64,000 nt of DNA, taken from Yoonia sp. G8-12 (GTDB lineage: Bacteria; Pseudomonadota; Alphaproteobacteria; Rhodobacterales; Rhodobacteraceae). The stretch is taken from positions 434,001 through 498,000 of the forward strand of contig NZ_CP151762.1 in NCBI RefSeq assembly GCF_038443675.1, read 5' to 3'. The translations under genes were made by a program, and so were the position numbers. Below the pieces are notes generated by a model that worked only from the letters and a program-made list of their open reading frames with translations, ran no database searches and was not told the DNA's origin. How positions within the stretch are numbered: position 1 is the stretch's first letter; each line of letters begins with the position of its first letter. Shown here in pieces: positions 55,238 through 64,000 of the stretch.

Positions 55238-55686
55238 CGCTGGATGATCTGGATTATGCGATCCTGCGCGCACTGACGACGAATGCGGATCAATCAACGA
55301 CCCAGTTGGGTGAAAAGCTCGGGTTGAGCCAACCTGCTACGTGGCGACGTGTGCGCCGCCTGCAAGAGGCGGGGGTGATTGCCGGGCGCAGGCTCTTGCT
55401 GGATGCGGAAAAGCTGGGTTTTGGCGTGACGGTTTTCTTGGGGATCAAACTGGCAACAAAAGGCCGCGTCAGCCTTGAGGACTTCGAGCGGGCAGTCGGG
55501 GCCATTCCCGAAGTGCAAACCGTCGATCACGTCTTGGGGCTTTATGACTATCGCCTGCGGGTCGTGGCCCGTGATCTGGCGGATTTCGAACGAGTCCTGC
55601 GCCGCCGCATTATGACAATGCCGGGGGTCGGCAATGTCGAGGCGAATGTGCTTTTGTCAGAAGAACGCCGACCAGGGCCAATTTAA
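55234..55686 (+). CDS. Lrp/AsnC-family regulator, second of a tandem pair
   Basis: A 150-aa Lrp-type protein (LDDLDYAILRALTTNADQST, LSQPATWRRVRRLQEAGVI, RAM domain to the C-terminus). It starts in a 4-base ATGA overlap with the first regulator, so both are made from one mRNA and may form hetero-oligomers. The two differ clearly in sequence. Confidence 0.9.
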   Translation: MTLDDLDYAILRALTTNADQSTTQLGEKLGLSQPATWRRVRRLQEAGVIAGRRLLLDAEKLGFGVTVFLGIKLATKGRVSLEDFERAVGAIPEVQTVDHVLGLYDYRLRVVARDLADFERVLRRRIMTMPGVGNVEANVLLSEERRPGPI

Positions 55687-55755
55687 TCTGCATCCGTTTA
55701 CGGTTTGATGAGTTTTTTGCTGCTAACTGCGTTTCATGCAGATGGAACGATAAAG

Positions 55756-56490
55756 ATGAGGCGAATTCTTAGAAACTGGTGGGGCGTATGGCTTGCGGCG
55801 GGGTTGACTAGCCTGGCATGTATAGCTGTGTCCGAAACGCTCGTTCGGCTTTTGTTTGAAGGCGAAAATTTGTTGGCCGCATTGATGATTGCGCCGTTCA
55901 TCACTTTCGTCACGACATTTCCGGTATCATTTTTCATATGGGTCCAGGTCCGGCGCAACGTGCGGCTCACTGTGAAACTCCAACGGCTTGTCAATCGTGA
56001 CAGGCTGACAGAAGTTGCGACACGTGATTTCTTTTTCAGGCGCATGCGAAGCAATCCGCAGGTCTATGGCGTCTCTCTGATGGTGGATATTGATCGCTTT
56101 AAGTCTGTGAACGACACATTCGGGCATATCGCAGGTGACGTTGTGATCGCCCGTGTTGCCAGTATTCTGCGCCAGAATACCCGCAAGAACGATATCGTTT
56201 GCCGGTTTGGCGGCGAGGAATTTGTGATCTTCCTGTATGAAGAGGACAGTCACGGCGGGTTTGAAGTGGCCGAACGGATGCGGCGCGCCATCGCCAATGA
56301 AGTTATGAATGTTGAGGGACAAACGCTGCGGGTGACTGTATCGATCGGGGGGTCTTTGAAAGAACGGCTGAACGACGTGGATGCCGCCATACAGCAAGCC
56401 GATCGTGCGCTCTACCGTGCGAAAACAGCCGGCCGCAATCGGACAGTTTTCGCAGATCTGCCAAGACAGCCAAATGATGCCGCGGCCTGA
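55756..56490 (+). CDS. Membrane-anchored diguanylate cyclase (GGDEF)
   Basis: Makes cyclic di-GMP. Two N-terminal membrane segments (WGVWLAAGLTSLACIAVS and LMIAPFITFVTTFPVSFFIW) precede a GGDEF domain with VDIDRFKSVNDTFGH and the active site FGGEEF. RKND, five residues before it, is an intact inhibitory (RxxD) site, so product feedback is expected. ATG at 55756 (GGAA upstream) gives 244 aa; an ATG at 55708 would add 16 residues. Confidence 0.85.
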   Translation: MRRILRNWWGVWLAAGLTSLACIAVSETLVRLLFEGENLLAALMIAPFITFVTTFPVSFFIWVQVRRNVRLTVKLQRLVNRDRLTEVATRDFFFRRMRSNPQVYGVSLMVDIDRFKSVNDTFGHIAGDVVIARVASILRQNTRKNDIVCRFGGEEFVIFLYEEDSHGGFEVAERMRRAIANEVMNVEGQTLRVTVSIGGSLKERLNDVDAAIQQADRALYRAKTAGRNRTVFADLPRQPNDAAA

Positions 56491-56599
56491 GTTGGCAGGT
56501 GCCGCCTGACCTTTGGTTTATGTCCGACGGCAAGTTCGGCATCGGGATTTTGTGGATTGGCCAGTGTCATTGTTTTCACCAGCTACGACAAGTGTTTCG

Positions 56600-56698
56600 C
56601 TTATCGCCGAAACGGCAGCCCTTGTTGATCATGACCGTTTGATCAAGATAGCTGCGCGAGATGTTTTTCTACCGGATACAGGCCCAGCAGCAAAATGA
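56600..56698 (+). pseudogene. Remnant of a second GGDEF gene
   Basis: In one frame the gap reads ALVDHDRLIKIAARDVFLPD, matching RLVNRDRLTEVATRDFFFRR at the start of the GGDEF domain of the gene just upstream. It ends at a stop after about 30 residues, with no GGEEF site. It looks like a decayed duplicate or a fragment of another cyclase. Confidence 0.55.
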
Positions 56699-56787
56699 CG
56701 GTGCATAATCCTGCGGTATGCAAAGAAAGACTTTGCTTTGCGCCTGTTCAGGAAATAGCCATACTCTCACGCAGCAAGGAGATAGTG

Positions 56788-57915
56788 ATGGACAATGCAA
56801 TTTCTGGGGTTGATCCAGATGGTTTGATGGAATTCTCGGTGGTGTTTACCGATCGTTCGCTCAACCATATGTCAAAGGTCTTTCAGGGCGTTATGACCGA
56901 TATCTCTGACATGCTGTGCGAGGTTTACAACGCCGACAGCGTTGCCATTGTGCCCGGCGGCGGCACCTACGGGATGGAGGCCGTGGCGCGCCAGTTCGGC
57001 GCAGATGCACATGCCTTTGTGGTGCGCAACGGCTGGTTTTCCTATCGTTGGAGCCAGATTTTCGAAGCGGGCAAATTTACAGCCAAAACAACGGTCATGA
57101 AGGCACGGCAGGCAGGCAACGACACGCGCGCGCCCTTTGCACCTGCACCGATTGAAGACGTCACCGCCGCGATCAAAGATGCCAAACCGGACGTTGTGTT
57201 TGCGCCCCATGTCGAAACTTCTGCCGGGATCATTCTGCCGGATGATTATATCAAAGCGCTCGCAGATGCAGCGCACGAAGTGGGCGCGCTGCTGGTGCTG
57301 GATTGCATCGCATCGGGGTGTGCCTGGGTAGATATGAAGGCGACAGGGGTCGATGTGCTGATCTCGGCCCCGCAAAAGGGATGGTCATCAACGCCTTCTG
57401 CGGGATTGGTCATGCTATCGGACCGTGCTGTCGCGCGGATGGCGCAGACCACTTCAAATTCCTTCACCGTGGACCTGAAGAAATGGCACAGCATCATGCA
57501 GGCCTATCTTGCAGGCGGTCATGCCTATCACGCCACCATGCCGACCGATGGTTTGCGGGCATTCCGCGATACCATGCTGGAAACCCGCGCGTTCGGTTTT
57601 GACAAATTGAAGGACGCGCAATGGGCCTTGGGCAATGCAGTGCGCAAGGTGCTGGCCGACAAGGGGATCAGATCGGTCGCAGCCGAAGGGTTCGGCGCGC
57701 CGGGCGTTGTGGTCAGCTATACCGACGATCCGGCCATTCAAAACGGATCAAAATTTGCGGCCGAAGGCATGCAAATTGCAGCCGGTGTGCCCCTGCAATG
57801 CGATGAGCCTGAGGATTTCCGCACCTTCCGTCTGGGCCTATTCGGCTTGGACAAGCTTTATGATGTGGATGCGACCGTGGCGCGTTTGGTGCCTGTGCTG
57901 GACAAGGTGCTTTAA
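56788..57915 (+). CDS. Class V aminotransferase (alanine-glyoxylate type)
   Basis: A 375-aa PLP enzyme. IVPGGGTYGMEAVARQFG is the cofactor-phosphate region, LLVLDCIASGCAWVDMKATG holds the PLP-contacting Asp, and ISAPQKGWSSTPSAGLV contains the Schiff-base lysine. Relatives use glyoxylate or pyruvate as acceptor; the donor cannot be read from sequence. AAGGAG lies 7 bases upstream of ATG 56788. Its stop overlaps the convergent ubiH-type gene. Confidence 0.85.
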   Translation: MDNAISGVDPDGLMEFSVVFTDRSLNHMSKVFQGVMTDISDMLCEVYNADSVAIVPGGGTYGMEAVARQFGADAHAFVVRNGWFSYRWSQIFEAGKFTAKTTVMKARQAGNDTRAPFAPAPIEDVTAAIKDAKPDVVFAPHVETSAGIILPDDYIKALADAAHEVGALLVLDCIASGCAWVDMKATGVDVLISAPQKGWSSTPSAGLVMLSDRAVARMAQTTSNSFTVDLKKWHSIMQAYLAGGHAYHATMPTDGLRAFRDTMLETRAFGFDKLKDAQWALGNAVRKVLADKGIRSVAAEGFGAPGVVVSYTDDPAIQNGSKFAAEGMQIAAGVPLQCDEPEDFRTFRLGLFGLDKLYDVDATVARLVPVLDKVL

Positions 57916-59102
57916 CGCGCACCCAACCCCAACTGCATCAGCGTTTGCCGGACCGGTGTGATACCATAAAGCGCCTCGATCCCTTTTGCGCGAAGCGATT
58001 GCATCATCGGGCTTCCGGTGATTGACGCGCGGTTCAGCGCGTCAATTCCCGTGACCCGCAGCTTGATGTCCGGATGGCGTTTGCGCGCATAGGAATCCAG
58101 CATGGCAGGTGCGCCCAACTGGTCGGGTGCGGCTGTCGCCAGATCCAGCAGACATGACAGATCACGCAAGGACATGTTCAAACCCTGTGCACCAATCGGT
58201 GGCATGACATGCGCGGCCTCCGCCACCAAGGCGATGCGCGGCGCTGTCAAATGATCCGCGATCTGGCTGATGATGGGCCACACGCTGCGTTTACTGGCGA
58301 GTTTGAGCGGCCCATAAAGATAAGCCGACCGGTCATTTGCTGCGGCTTCAAACGCAGTTTCGGGCAGAGCGTGCAACCGGTTTGCCTCGGCACCGCCCTC
58401 CATCCAGACCACGGCAGAACAGGGTTTGCCTTCATGATCGGGCAAGGGGACCAGCGTGAACGGCCCGCCCGAGCGGTGCATTTCGGTCGAAACATTGTCA
58501 TGTGGCGCGTCATGGGTGACGGCAAAGGTCAGCGCCTTTTGCCCGTAACGCATTGTTTTCACGCCGATACCGGCGCTTTCACGCACGGCTGATCCGCGCC
58601 CGTCGGCGCCAATGACAAGTTTCGCAGAAAGCTGGCTGTCGTCTGACAGTGTCACAATGGCTTCGTTGCTGCGCGCCACCATGCGGGAAAAACCGACGCC
58701 GGCGCGGAAATCCACATTGGGCAACTCTTGCAGCCGCGCGACCATCTCGCGCCGCAAAAGCCAGTTGGGAAGGTTCCAGCCAAAGGGTTGCTCGGAAATA
58801 TCGGCGGCGTTGAAATCGCGGGTAACGTGGGTGTCGGTGCCGATATCGACAATCCGCATGATCTGCAGCGGTGTGGCAAAAGGGGCAAGCCGTGTCCAAA
58901 GCCCGGCTGCTGCAAGGAATTGCTGGGCGGGCTGCAAGAATGCGGTGGTCCGCAAATCGGCACCTTCCGCATCACTGGTGGTCACGGGCGGGGTGGGGTC
59001 AATAATCGTCACGTCAAAGCCTGCGGTGCCAAAAGCGGCCGCCGCTGTCAGGCCTGCGACGCCCCCACCGGCGATGACGATATCTGATGATTTGCGTTCC
59101 AT
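57912..59102 (-). CDS. UbiH/UbiF/COQ6-family FAD hydroxylase
   Basis: Flavin monooxygenase of ubiquinone ring hydroxylation. The 396-aa protein has DIVIAGGGVAGLTAAAAFG (FAD loop), VIGADGRGSAVRESAGI and AEAAHVMPPIGAQGLNMSLR, where family members usually have GDAAH. The exact ring position cannot be told. A HAD phosphatase gene lies 38 bases upstream on the same strand. Confidence 0.87.
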   Translation of the reverse strand: MERKSSDIVIAGGGVAGLTAAAAFGTAGFDVTIIDPTPPVTTSDAEGADLRTTAFLQPAQQFLAAAGLWTRLAPFATPLQIMRIVDIGTDTHVTRDFNAADISEQPFGWNLPNWLLRREMVARLQELPNVDFRAGVGFSRMVARSNEAIVTLSDDSQLSAKLVIGADGRGSAVRESAGIGVKTMRYGQKALTFAVTHDAPHDNVSTEMHRSGGPFTLVPLPDHEGKPCSAVVWMEGGAEANRLHALPETAFEAAANDRSAYLYGPLKLASKRSVWPIISQIADHLTAPRIALVAEAAHVMPPIGAQGLNMSLRDLSCLLDLATAAPDQLGAPAMLDSYARKRHPDIKLRVTGIDALNRASITGSPMMQSLRAKGIEALYGITPVRQTLMQLGLGAR

Positions 59103-59140
59103 GGGACAGACATAGGCCGCCTGTCCGCGCGCTGAAAGGG

Positions 59141-59788
59141 CTAGCGCGAAAGCTGCGACAAGAAATCCACCAAATGGTCTGTGTGGTGGTGGATATATGG
59201 GGCAGGATCGGGCGCTTCATGCACATGCACCGTGCGCATCCCCAATGCATGGGGCACCGCGAGATTGCGGTGCTCATCCTCGAACATGGCGGCTTTGGTC
59301 GGGGTCAATCCGTCTTTGGCAAAGACACGCGAAAAGGCATCTTGCCCTGGCTTTGCGTTAAAATCGGCGTGCTCCACACCATAAACCGCATCAAACTGGC
59401 GGGTCAGGCCACGGGCTGCCAAGACACGTTTGGCGTGGTTGTTTGATCCATTGGTAAAGACAATCTTGCGCCCTGGTAGGGCGTTAATCGCAGCAACGAG
59501 CAGGGCATCTTCTTGCAGGTGCGTAATGTCGATATCATGCACATCAGCCAGAAAATGATGCGGATCAACGTCGTGGTTTTCCATCAACCCGATCAGTGTT
59601 GAGCCATAATCAACCCAATATTTCGCGCAAAGCTCGAGTGCGCGCGCCTGATCCATACCGGTCAGCCGCGCCACATAGGCCGAAAAACGCGCGTCCATTT
59701 GACCAAAAAGATCAGCAGACGGCGGATAAAGCGTATTATCGAGATCGAAAACCCACGTGTCTACATGGGCAAAATGCTGGGCTACCAT
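59141..59788 (-). CDS. HAD-family pyrimidine 5'-nucleotidase
   Basis: A 215-aa phosphatase with motif I WVFDLDNTLYPPSADLF, motif II IVFTNGSNNHAKRVL and motif IV AAMFEDEHRNLAVPHALGM, the pattern of SDT1/PHM8-type nucleotidases. It probably dephosphorylates UMP/CMP or related metabolites. Divergent from the GntR gene. Confidence 0.85.
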   Translation of the reverse strand: MVAQHFAHVDTWVFDLDNTLYPPSADLFGQMDARFSAYVARLTGMDQARALELCAKYWVDYGSTLIGLMENHDVDPHHFLADVHDIDITHLQEDALLVAAINALPGRKIVFTNGSNNHAKRVLAARGLTRQFDAVYGVEHADFNAKPGQDAFSRVFAKDGLTPTKAAMFEDEHRNLAVPHALGMRTVHVHEAPDPAPYIHHHTDHLVDFLSQLSR

Positions 59789-59889
59789 GCGCGCACATTA
59801 TGACGGGTGCGCAGGACCTTCAATTGCTTTGGCTTGATTGCGGGGCGGGCAGGGGCGTATGGTCAAAAAATTACGAAAGGTCCGACCCG

Positions 59890-60543
59890 ATGAATGATAC
59901 CCGTGTGTCCCAGAAAGACGCCTACGCCCTGATCCTCGAAGCCATCGACAGCCATATCTATAAGCCGGGTGATCGTCTGGTCGAAAGCGAACTGGCCGAA
60001 CGTTTTGGCGTCTCGCGCACCCCGATCCGCGAAGCGCTGCAACGGCTTGAAACGCAGTCTTTGCTCACGCGGGACGGGCGGTCGTTGATTGTGGCGTCGC
60101 TGGACCATTCGCAATTGTCCGAACTCTACGTCGTGCGCGGTGAATTGGAAGGGCTTGCCGCCCGTCTTGCGGCCCGCCACGCAGCCCCCGAAGAGGTGAA
60201 GGTTCTGCGCGATATGCTAGAGGCCGATCAGAAACTGGTCGGTGATCCCAAGGCGATGAGCCGCGCCAACCGCCGCTTTCACAAGCAAATCCATTTGGCG
60301 TCGCATAACCGGTTTCTGGTGCAGCAGCTGGATCTGGTACATCGGTCGATGGCGCTTTTGGCGACCACATCAATTGCGGCCGAGGGCCGCGGTGCCGAGA
60401 CACTGCGCGAACACGCGGCCATTGTCAGAGCAATTGAGGCGGGTGATGGAGACGCGGCCTATAAGGCCCTGCGTGATCATATCTCGGAGGCCTTTGTTAC
60501 GCGCCTGAAACTGGATGCGGAGGCGGTGGAAGCTGCAGAATAG
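59890..60543 (+). CDS. GntR-family regulator with FCD domain
   Basis: A 217-aa repressor-type protein: winged helix with KPGDRLVESELAERFGVSRT and PIREALQRLETQSLL, then an all-helical FCD ligand domain with metal-binding histidines (NRRFHKQIHLASHNRF, LREHAAIVRAIEAGD, ALRDHISEAF). Effector and targets unknown; no operon partner is evident. Confidence 0.9.
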   Translation: MNDTRVSQKDAYALILEAIDSHIYKPGDRLVESELAERFGVSRTPIREALQRLETQSLLTRDGRSLIVASLDHSQLSELYVVRGELEGLAARLAARHAAPEEVKVLRDMLEADQKLVGDPKAMSRANRRFHKQIHLASHNRFLVQQLDLVHRSMALLATTSIAAEGRGAETLREHAAIVRAIEAGDGDAAYKALRDHISEAFVTRLKLDAEAVEAAE

Positions 60544-60651
60544 CCCAACTGCAGCCCACTCCTGAAGAAGTACACGAAGCAAACCTTACCACGTCAAACA
60601 ACACATGACGACTTCGTCCTCGCAATTTGAGACAAATTAGTTAAGCGAAGG

Positions 60652-61788
60652 TTAAGCGCTCATGGCTTCGGCAAATCTTTCGAACAGATAATAGCTGTCT
60701 TGCGGTCCGGGGCTTGCTTCGGGGTGGTATTGCACGCTGAAAACCGGCCGGTTGGCGATGCGAATGCCACAATTGCTGCCATCAAACAGCGACACATGGG
60801 TTTCTTCCACACCCTCGGGCAACGTTTGGCTGTCCACAGTAAAGCCGTGGTTCATCGAGGTGATCTCGACTTTGCCGGTTTGCATATCCTTGACAGGGTG
60901 GTTCGCGCCGTGGTGGCCGTGGTTCATTTTGATGGTTTTCGCACCCACCGCGAGGGCCAGCATCTGGTGCCCAAGGCAGATGCCGAAGACCGGCAAATTG
61001 GCATCCAGAACGCCCTTGATCATCGGCACGGCGTAAACACCGGTTGCAGCAGGATCACCGGGGCCATTGGACAGGAAAACCCCGTCGGGGTTCAGCGCCA
61101 GCACCTCTTCGGCAGTGGCGGTTGCGGGCAGGACGGTGACATCACAACCAGCGCTGGCCAGACAGCGCAGGATGTTGCGCTTGGCGCCAAAATCAATGGC
61201 TACAACTTTGTGTTTCGGCGCTGTCTGCGGCTTATAGCCTTCGGGCCATGCCCACCGCATTTCGTTCCACTGATAGGATTGCGCGCAGGTCACGTCCTTT
61301 GCCAGATCTAGCCCTTCAAGCCCCTGGAAATCGCGTGCTTTCTTGACCAGCGCCGCGATGTCGAAGTTTCCGTCGGGGTCATGGGCAAGCGCCACATGTG
61401 GCGCACCTTGTTGCCGGATCGCCCGTGTCAGACGCCGCGTATCTACGCCGCCCATCCCGATCCGGTTACGTTTCGCCAACCATGTTGTCAGCTCATCGGT
61501 CGAACGCCAGTTTGACGCCTGCGTCGGATCCCATTTCACGACCATGCCTTCGGCGACCGGATCAGCGGTTTCATCGTCTTCGGCATTCACGCCGGTGTTG
61601 CCGATATGGGGGAAGGTGAAGGTGACGACCTGACCTGCATAAGAGGGGTCTGTCATGATTTCCTGATAACCGGTCATTGCTGTATTAAAGCAAAGCTCTG
61701 CTGTGGTTTCACCGGTGGCCCCAAAGCCCATACCATAAAAGATCGTTCCGTCCGCCAGTGCCAAACAGGCCGTTGGTTTCTGCGTCAT
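60652..61788 (-). CDS. carA: Carbamoyl-phosphate synthase small subunit
   Basis: Glutaminase chain supplying ammonia to CarB for arginine and pyrimidine synthesis. The 378-aa product has PTACLALADGTIFYGMGFGA, FNTAMTGYQEIMTDPSYAGQ, the nucleophile loop PVFGICLGHQMLALAVGAKT and the His/Glu pair in VQYHPEASPGPQDSYYLF. GGGGAGA precedes the ATG. carB is not in the window. Confidence 0.97.
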   Translation of the reverse strand: MTQKPTACLALADGTIFYGMGFGATGETTAELCFNTAMTGYQEIMTDPSYAGQVVTFTFPHIGNTGVNAEDDETADPVAEGMVVKWDPTQASNWRSTDELTTWLAKRNRIGMGGVDTRRLTRAIRQQGAPHVALAHDPDGNFDIAALVKKARDFQGLEGLDLAKDVTCAQSYQWNEMRWAWPEGYKPQTAPKHKVVAIDFGAKRNILRCLASAGCDVTVLPATATAEEVLALNPDGVFLSNGPGDPAATGVYAVPMIKGVLDANLPVFGICLGHQMLALAVGAKTIKMNHGHHGANHPVKDMQTGKVEITSMNHGFTVDSQTLPEGVEETHVSLFDGSNCGIRIANRPVFSVQYHPEASPGPQDSYYLFERFAEAMSA

Positions 61789-61962
61789 AATCGATCTCCC
61801 CAGATGTCAAATTGTGGCGGGTGTACGCAGGTCGGTGGCGGTGGTCAAGGCCGGATTGACCCCTTGCAAACAAGGGTGACGTTGCGTGTTGGCCGCTTGT
61901 CACTGCGGCGGGTTCACACTATGTTGACGTTTCGTTTGACGACAGATGGACGGGACACATTT

Positions 61963-62424
61963 ATGGACATGCGTGACAGGGTCTCAGCGGCCCTCAAAGA
62001 TGCGATGCGCGCCAAAGAGGCAGATCGCCTCTCAACGCTGCGGCTGATCAATGCCGCGATCAAAGACAAAGATATTGCGGCGCGTGGCACCGGCGACGAC
62101 GAGGGCGGGGTGTCGAACGAAGGCATCCTTGCGATCCTTGGCCGGATGGTAAAACAACGCCAGGAAAGTGCACGCGCCTACGAAGAGGGCGGGCGGCTCG
62201 AGCTGGCAGAGAAAGAACTTTCCGAGATCAAGATCATTGAAGAGTTCCTGCCCAAGCAGCTCAGCGAAGAGGAAGCCGAAGCCGCCGTTGACACGGCGAT
62301 TGCCGAGGTGGGTGCGGACAGCATCCGCGACATGGGTAAAGTGATGGCGGCGCTCAAAGCCAAATACACAGGGCGTATGGATTTCGGCAAAGCCGGACCG
62401 ATGGTCAAGGACCGTCTTGGTTAA
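61963..62424 (+). CDS. yqeY: GatB/YqeY domain protein
   Basis: A 153-aa protein with the YqeY fold, which resembles the tRNA-binding tail of GatB: RLSTLRLINAAIKDKDIAAR, VKQRQESARAYEEGGRLELA, IIEEFLPKQLSEEEAEAAV and MGKVMAALKAKYTGRMDFGK. ATG at 61963 (MDMRDRVSAALK) is preferred; the frame is open further upstream. Divergent from carA across about 175 bases, an arrangement seen in other alphaproteobacteria. Exact role unknown. Confidence 0.88.
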   Translation: MDMRDRVSAALKDAMRAKEADRLSTLRLINAAIKDKDIAARGTGDDEGGVSNEGILAILGRMVKQRQESARAYEEGGRLELAEKELSEIKIIEEFLPKQLSEEEAEAAVDTAIAEVGADSIRDMGKVMAALKAKYTGRMDFGKAGPMVKDRLG

Positions 62425-62428
62425 CCGC

Positions 62429-62929
62429 CTAGCGGATTTGCCCTGCACGCAGTGCGCGTTGCAACTCATCAAATAAGACAAGGCGTTCCTCGGCATCGAG
62501 GAACGCGCCAATCTCAACCTCGCGGTCGCCGCCGCGCAGGGTGATATAATTCTCAACAGGGCCGCCCTTGGGGTGCAGATGCGCCGTCACCCAATAGCGG
62601 TTCGCCTCCCATTCTTGCACGTCGCCTTTGGGATTGTGCCGTGTCAGATAGGCCCGCGCGTCATCCACGGTCAGCTCTTCCAACACCTCGCCGCGCCGGT
62701 AGCTGACATGCAGCGCGTACCAGACCCCCGCAAGCATCATCCCGAAAAATGGCAGAAGCCCCCAAAGCACCGCTTGCCCCAGAAGGGTCAGAAGCGGCAG
62801 CGATACCAGCGCTGCAGTACCGCCGATGAACAGCACGAAATCCTTGCGCAGCAGTGACCGGTAGGGCCAAAGGCTCAGTTGCCAACGGCTGTCGTCATGG
62901 GGCGGTGTTGGGGTCCATTCGTAAGGCAT
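62429..62929 (-). CDS. DUF2244 membrane protein
   Basis: A 166-aa protein with two membrane segments (FVLFIGGTAALVSLPLLTLL and AVLWGLLPFFGMMLAGVWYA) and a C-terminal cytoplasmic domain containing RYWVTAHLHPKGGPVENYIT. DUF2244 genes are often near cytochrome oxidase genes, as here behind coxA, but no function is assigned. Its stop lies 4 bases from the convergent yqeY stop. Confidence 0.85.
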   Translation of the reverse strand: MPYEWTPTPPHDDSRWQLSLWPYRSLLRKDFVLFIGGTAALVSLPLLTLLGQAVLWGLLPFFGMMLAGVWYALHVSYRRGEVLEELTVDDARAYLTRHNPKGDVQEWEANRYWVTAHLHPKGGPVENYITLRGGDREVEIGAFLDAEERLVLFDELQRALRAGQIR

Positions 62930-63020
62930 GAGGTTGTTGTAATACGCCGTGCGCGGTCGTCAAACCGATAGAATGCCGCAGGGCTTTTTGGGCGCGCTCT
63001 GGCCCCATGATAGCGCAGAA

Positions 63021-63050
63021 AAAAGGCCCCGCCAAATGGCGGGGCCTTTT
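63021..63050 (-). terminator. Rho-independent terminator for coxA
   Basis: AAAAGGCCCCGCC pairs perfectly with GGCGGGGCCTTTT around AAAT. Read leftward it ends in a run of T, about 20 bases past the coxA stop. Confidence 0.9.
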
Positions 63051-63071
63051 CTTTTTCTAGCAAGCTACGGC

Positions 63072-64000
63072 CTAATGCGCGTGTTGCTTGTCCCAATCAG
63101 ACTGCTTTGGCAGCGTCTCGAATGTGTGCTCTGGTGGTGGGCATGGCAATGTCCACTCCAGCGTGTCAGCATATTCGTTCCAAGGGTTGTTCTCGGTGAC
63201 GCGCTTACCTTTTGTCAGGGTCCAGACCATCACGCCGATGAAGAACAGGAACGACGCGAACGACAGGAACGCGCCCCAGCTGGACACGTAGTTCCAGAAG
63301 GCGAATGCCTCAGGATAGTCGATGTAGCGACGTGGCATGCCCTGACGGCCCAAGAAGTGCTGCGGGAAGAATGTCAGGTTTGCACCAACAAACATTGTAT
63401 AGAAGTGCAACTTGCCGGCCCACTCAGGATACATGCGGCCCGACATCTTGGGCAGGTAGAAATAGATACCCGCAAAGATCGAGAACACCGCACCAAGGCT
63501 CATCACGTAGTGGAAGTGCGCAACAACGTAGTAGGTGTCATGGTACACACGGTCAACACCAGCCTGCGACAGAACGATGCCTGTCACGCCGCCCAAGGTG
63601 AACAGGAACAAGAAACCCATCGCCCAGAGCATTGGTGTTTTGAACTCAACCGAGCCGCCCCACATGGTGGCAATCCAGCTAAAGATCTTCACACCTGTCG
63701 GCACCGCAATCACCATTGTAGCCAGCATAAAGTAGGACTGCTGTGTCAGCGACATACCCACGGTGTACATGTGGTGTGCCCAGACGACAAAGCCCAGAAC
63801 ACCGATCGCAACCATCGCGTAAACCATCGGCAGGTAGCCAAAGATTGGCTTGCGGCTGAAGGTTGCGATGATGTGGCTGATGATACCAAAGCCGGGGATG
63901 ATGATGATGTATACTTCGGGGTGACCGAAGAACCACAGGATGTGCTGGTAAAGAACAGGGTCACCACCGCCTTCAGGCTGGAAGAAGGTCGTGCCAAAGT
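63072..64000 (-). CDS. coxA: Cytochrome c oxidase subunit I, 5' end outside the window
   Basis: Catalytic subunit of aa3-type cytochrome c oxidase; only the C-terminal 308 or so residues are inside. Visible: LYQHILWFFGHPEVYIIIIP, with the copper-B His and the cross-linked Tyr; VWAHHMYTVGM with the other two copper ligands; and VVAHFHYVMSLGAVF with both haem histidines. The frame stays open to the window edge. The gene ends DWDKQHAH. Confidence 0.96.
   Translation of the reverse strand, partial: FGTTFFQPEGGGDPVLYQHILWFFGHPEVYIIIIPGFGIISHIIATFSRKPIFGYLPMVYAMVAIGVLGFVVWAHHMYTVGMSLTQQSYFMLATMVIAVPTGVKIFSWIATMWGGSVEFKTPMLWAMGFLFLFTLGGVTGIVLSQAGVDRVYHDTYYVVAHFHYVMSLGAVFSIFAGIYFYLPKMSGRMYPEWAGKLHFYTMFVGANLTFFPQHFLGRQGMPRRYIDYPEAFAFWNYVSSWGAFLSFASFLFFIGVMVWTLTKGKRVTENNPWNEYADTLEWTLPCPPPEHTFETLPKQSDWDKQHAH

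Noticed and set aside
60641..60655. Perfect CtrA-type box TTAA-N7-TTAA
   Set aside because: It lies between the 3' ends of two convergent genes and overlaps the carA stop codon, so it is not in a promoter; likely chance.
61861..61876. CCCTTG-CAAA-CAAGGG inverted repeat between carA and yqeY
   Set aside because: Six base pairs only, no T-run, and it lies in a divergent promoter region; could be chance.

Overview
The window is ordinary chromosomal DNA of an alphaproteobacterium, very probably a member of the Rhodobacteraceae (Roseobacter group). Evidence: the mur-ddl-ftsQAZ-lpxC-bamD-recN order, a DUF2484 gene behind murC, a DUF6446 gene between glyQ and glyS, cobST, GlcB-type malate synthase and a DUF2244 gene beside coxA. 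Genus is not assigned. Background GC is about 60 percent. I saw no tRNA or rRNA genes, CRISPR arrays, insertion sequences or prophage. All statements come from reading the sequence; no database search was run.

Layout. 1-12.4 kb: envelope and division block on the plus strand (murC, DUF2484, three small paralogous membrane proteins, murB, ddl, ftsQ, ftsA, ftsZ, lpxC, bamD, recN). 12.4-13.1 kb: AT-rich non-coding gap. 13.1-25.9 kb: ClC chloride channel, DUF427, a frame-broken M24 aminopeptidase, cobT and cobS with two small genes between them, a membrane protein, J-domain protein, bolA, DUF4177, gatB, an acyltransferase. 26-33 kb: pepN, a 51-aa DUF2256 gene, glcB with a GlcG-like gene, a PuuD-like amidotransferase, a flavodoxin-fold protein. 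33-41.9 kb: an IorAB-type molybdenum hydroxylase, a photolyase-like protein with apparently swapped domains, TrkH, a ThDP enzyme, and a frame-broken SPOR/peptidoglycan-binding/trypsin-fold protein that has lost its catalytic triad. 42-48.4 kb: glyQ-DUF6446-glyS and a PPDK-like protein with a degenerate ATP-grasp half. 48.6-52.6 kb: cell wall hydrolase, then folB-folP-glmM. 52.6-60.5 kb: EamA exporter, ilvC facing two Lrp-type regulators, a diguanylate cyclase with a second remnant behind it, class V aminotransferase, UbiH-type hydroxylase, HAD nucleotidase, GntR regulator. 60.6-64 kb: carA, yqeY, DUF2244 and the 3' part of coxA.

Most interesting points: the triplet of small membrane proteins with a paired palindromic operator inside the mur cluster; two genes broken at the same decamer GCCCCCTTTG; a triad-less trypsin-fold protein with envelope-targeting domains; a roughly 90-aa AT-rich coiled-coil insert in glyS; a domain-swapped photolyase homologue; a PPDK homologue with an intact PEP half and a decayed ATP half; and FolB carrying an extra domain that resembles amino-acid kinases. 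I found no clearly new multi-gene defence or mobile system.
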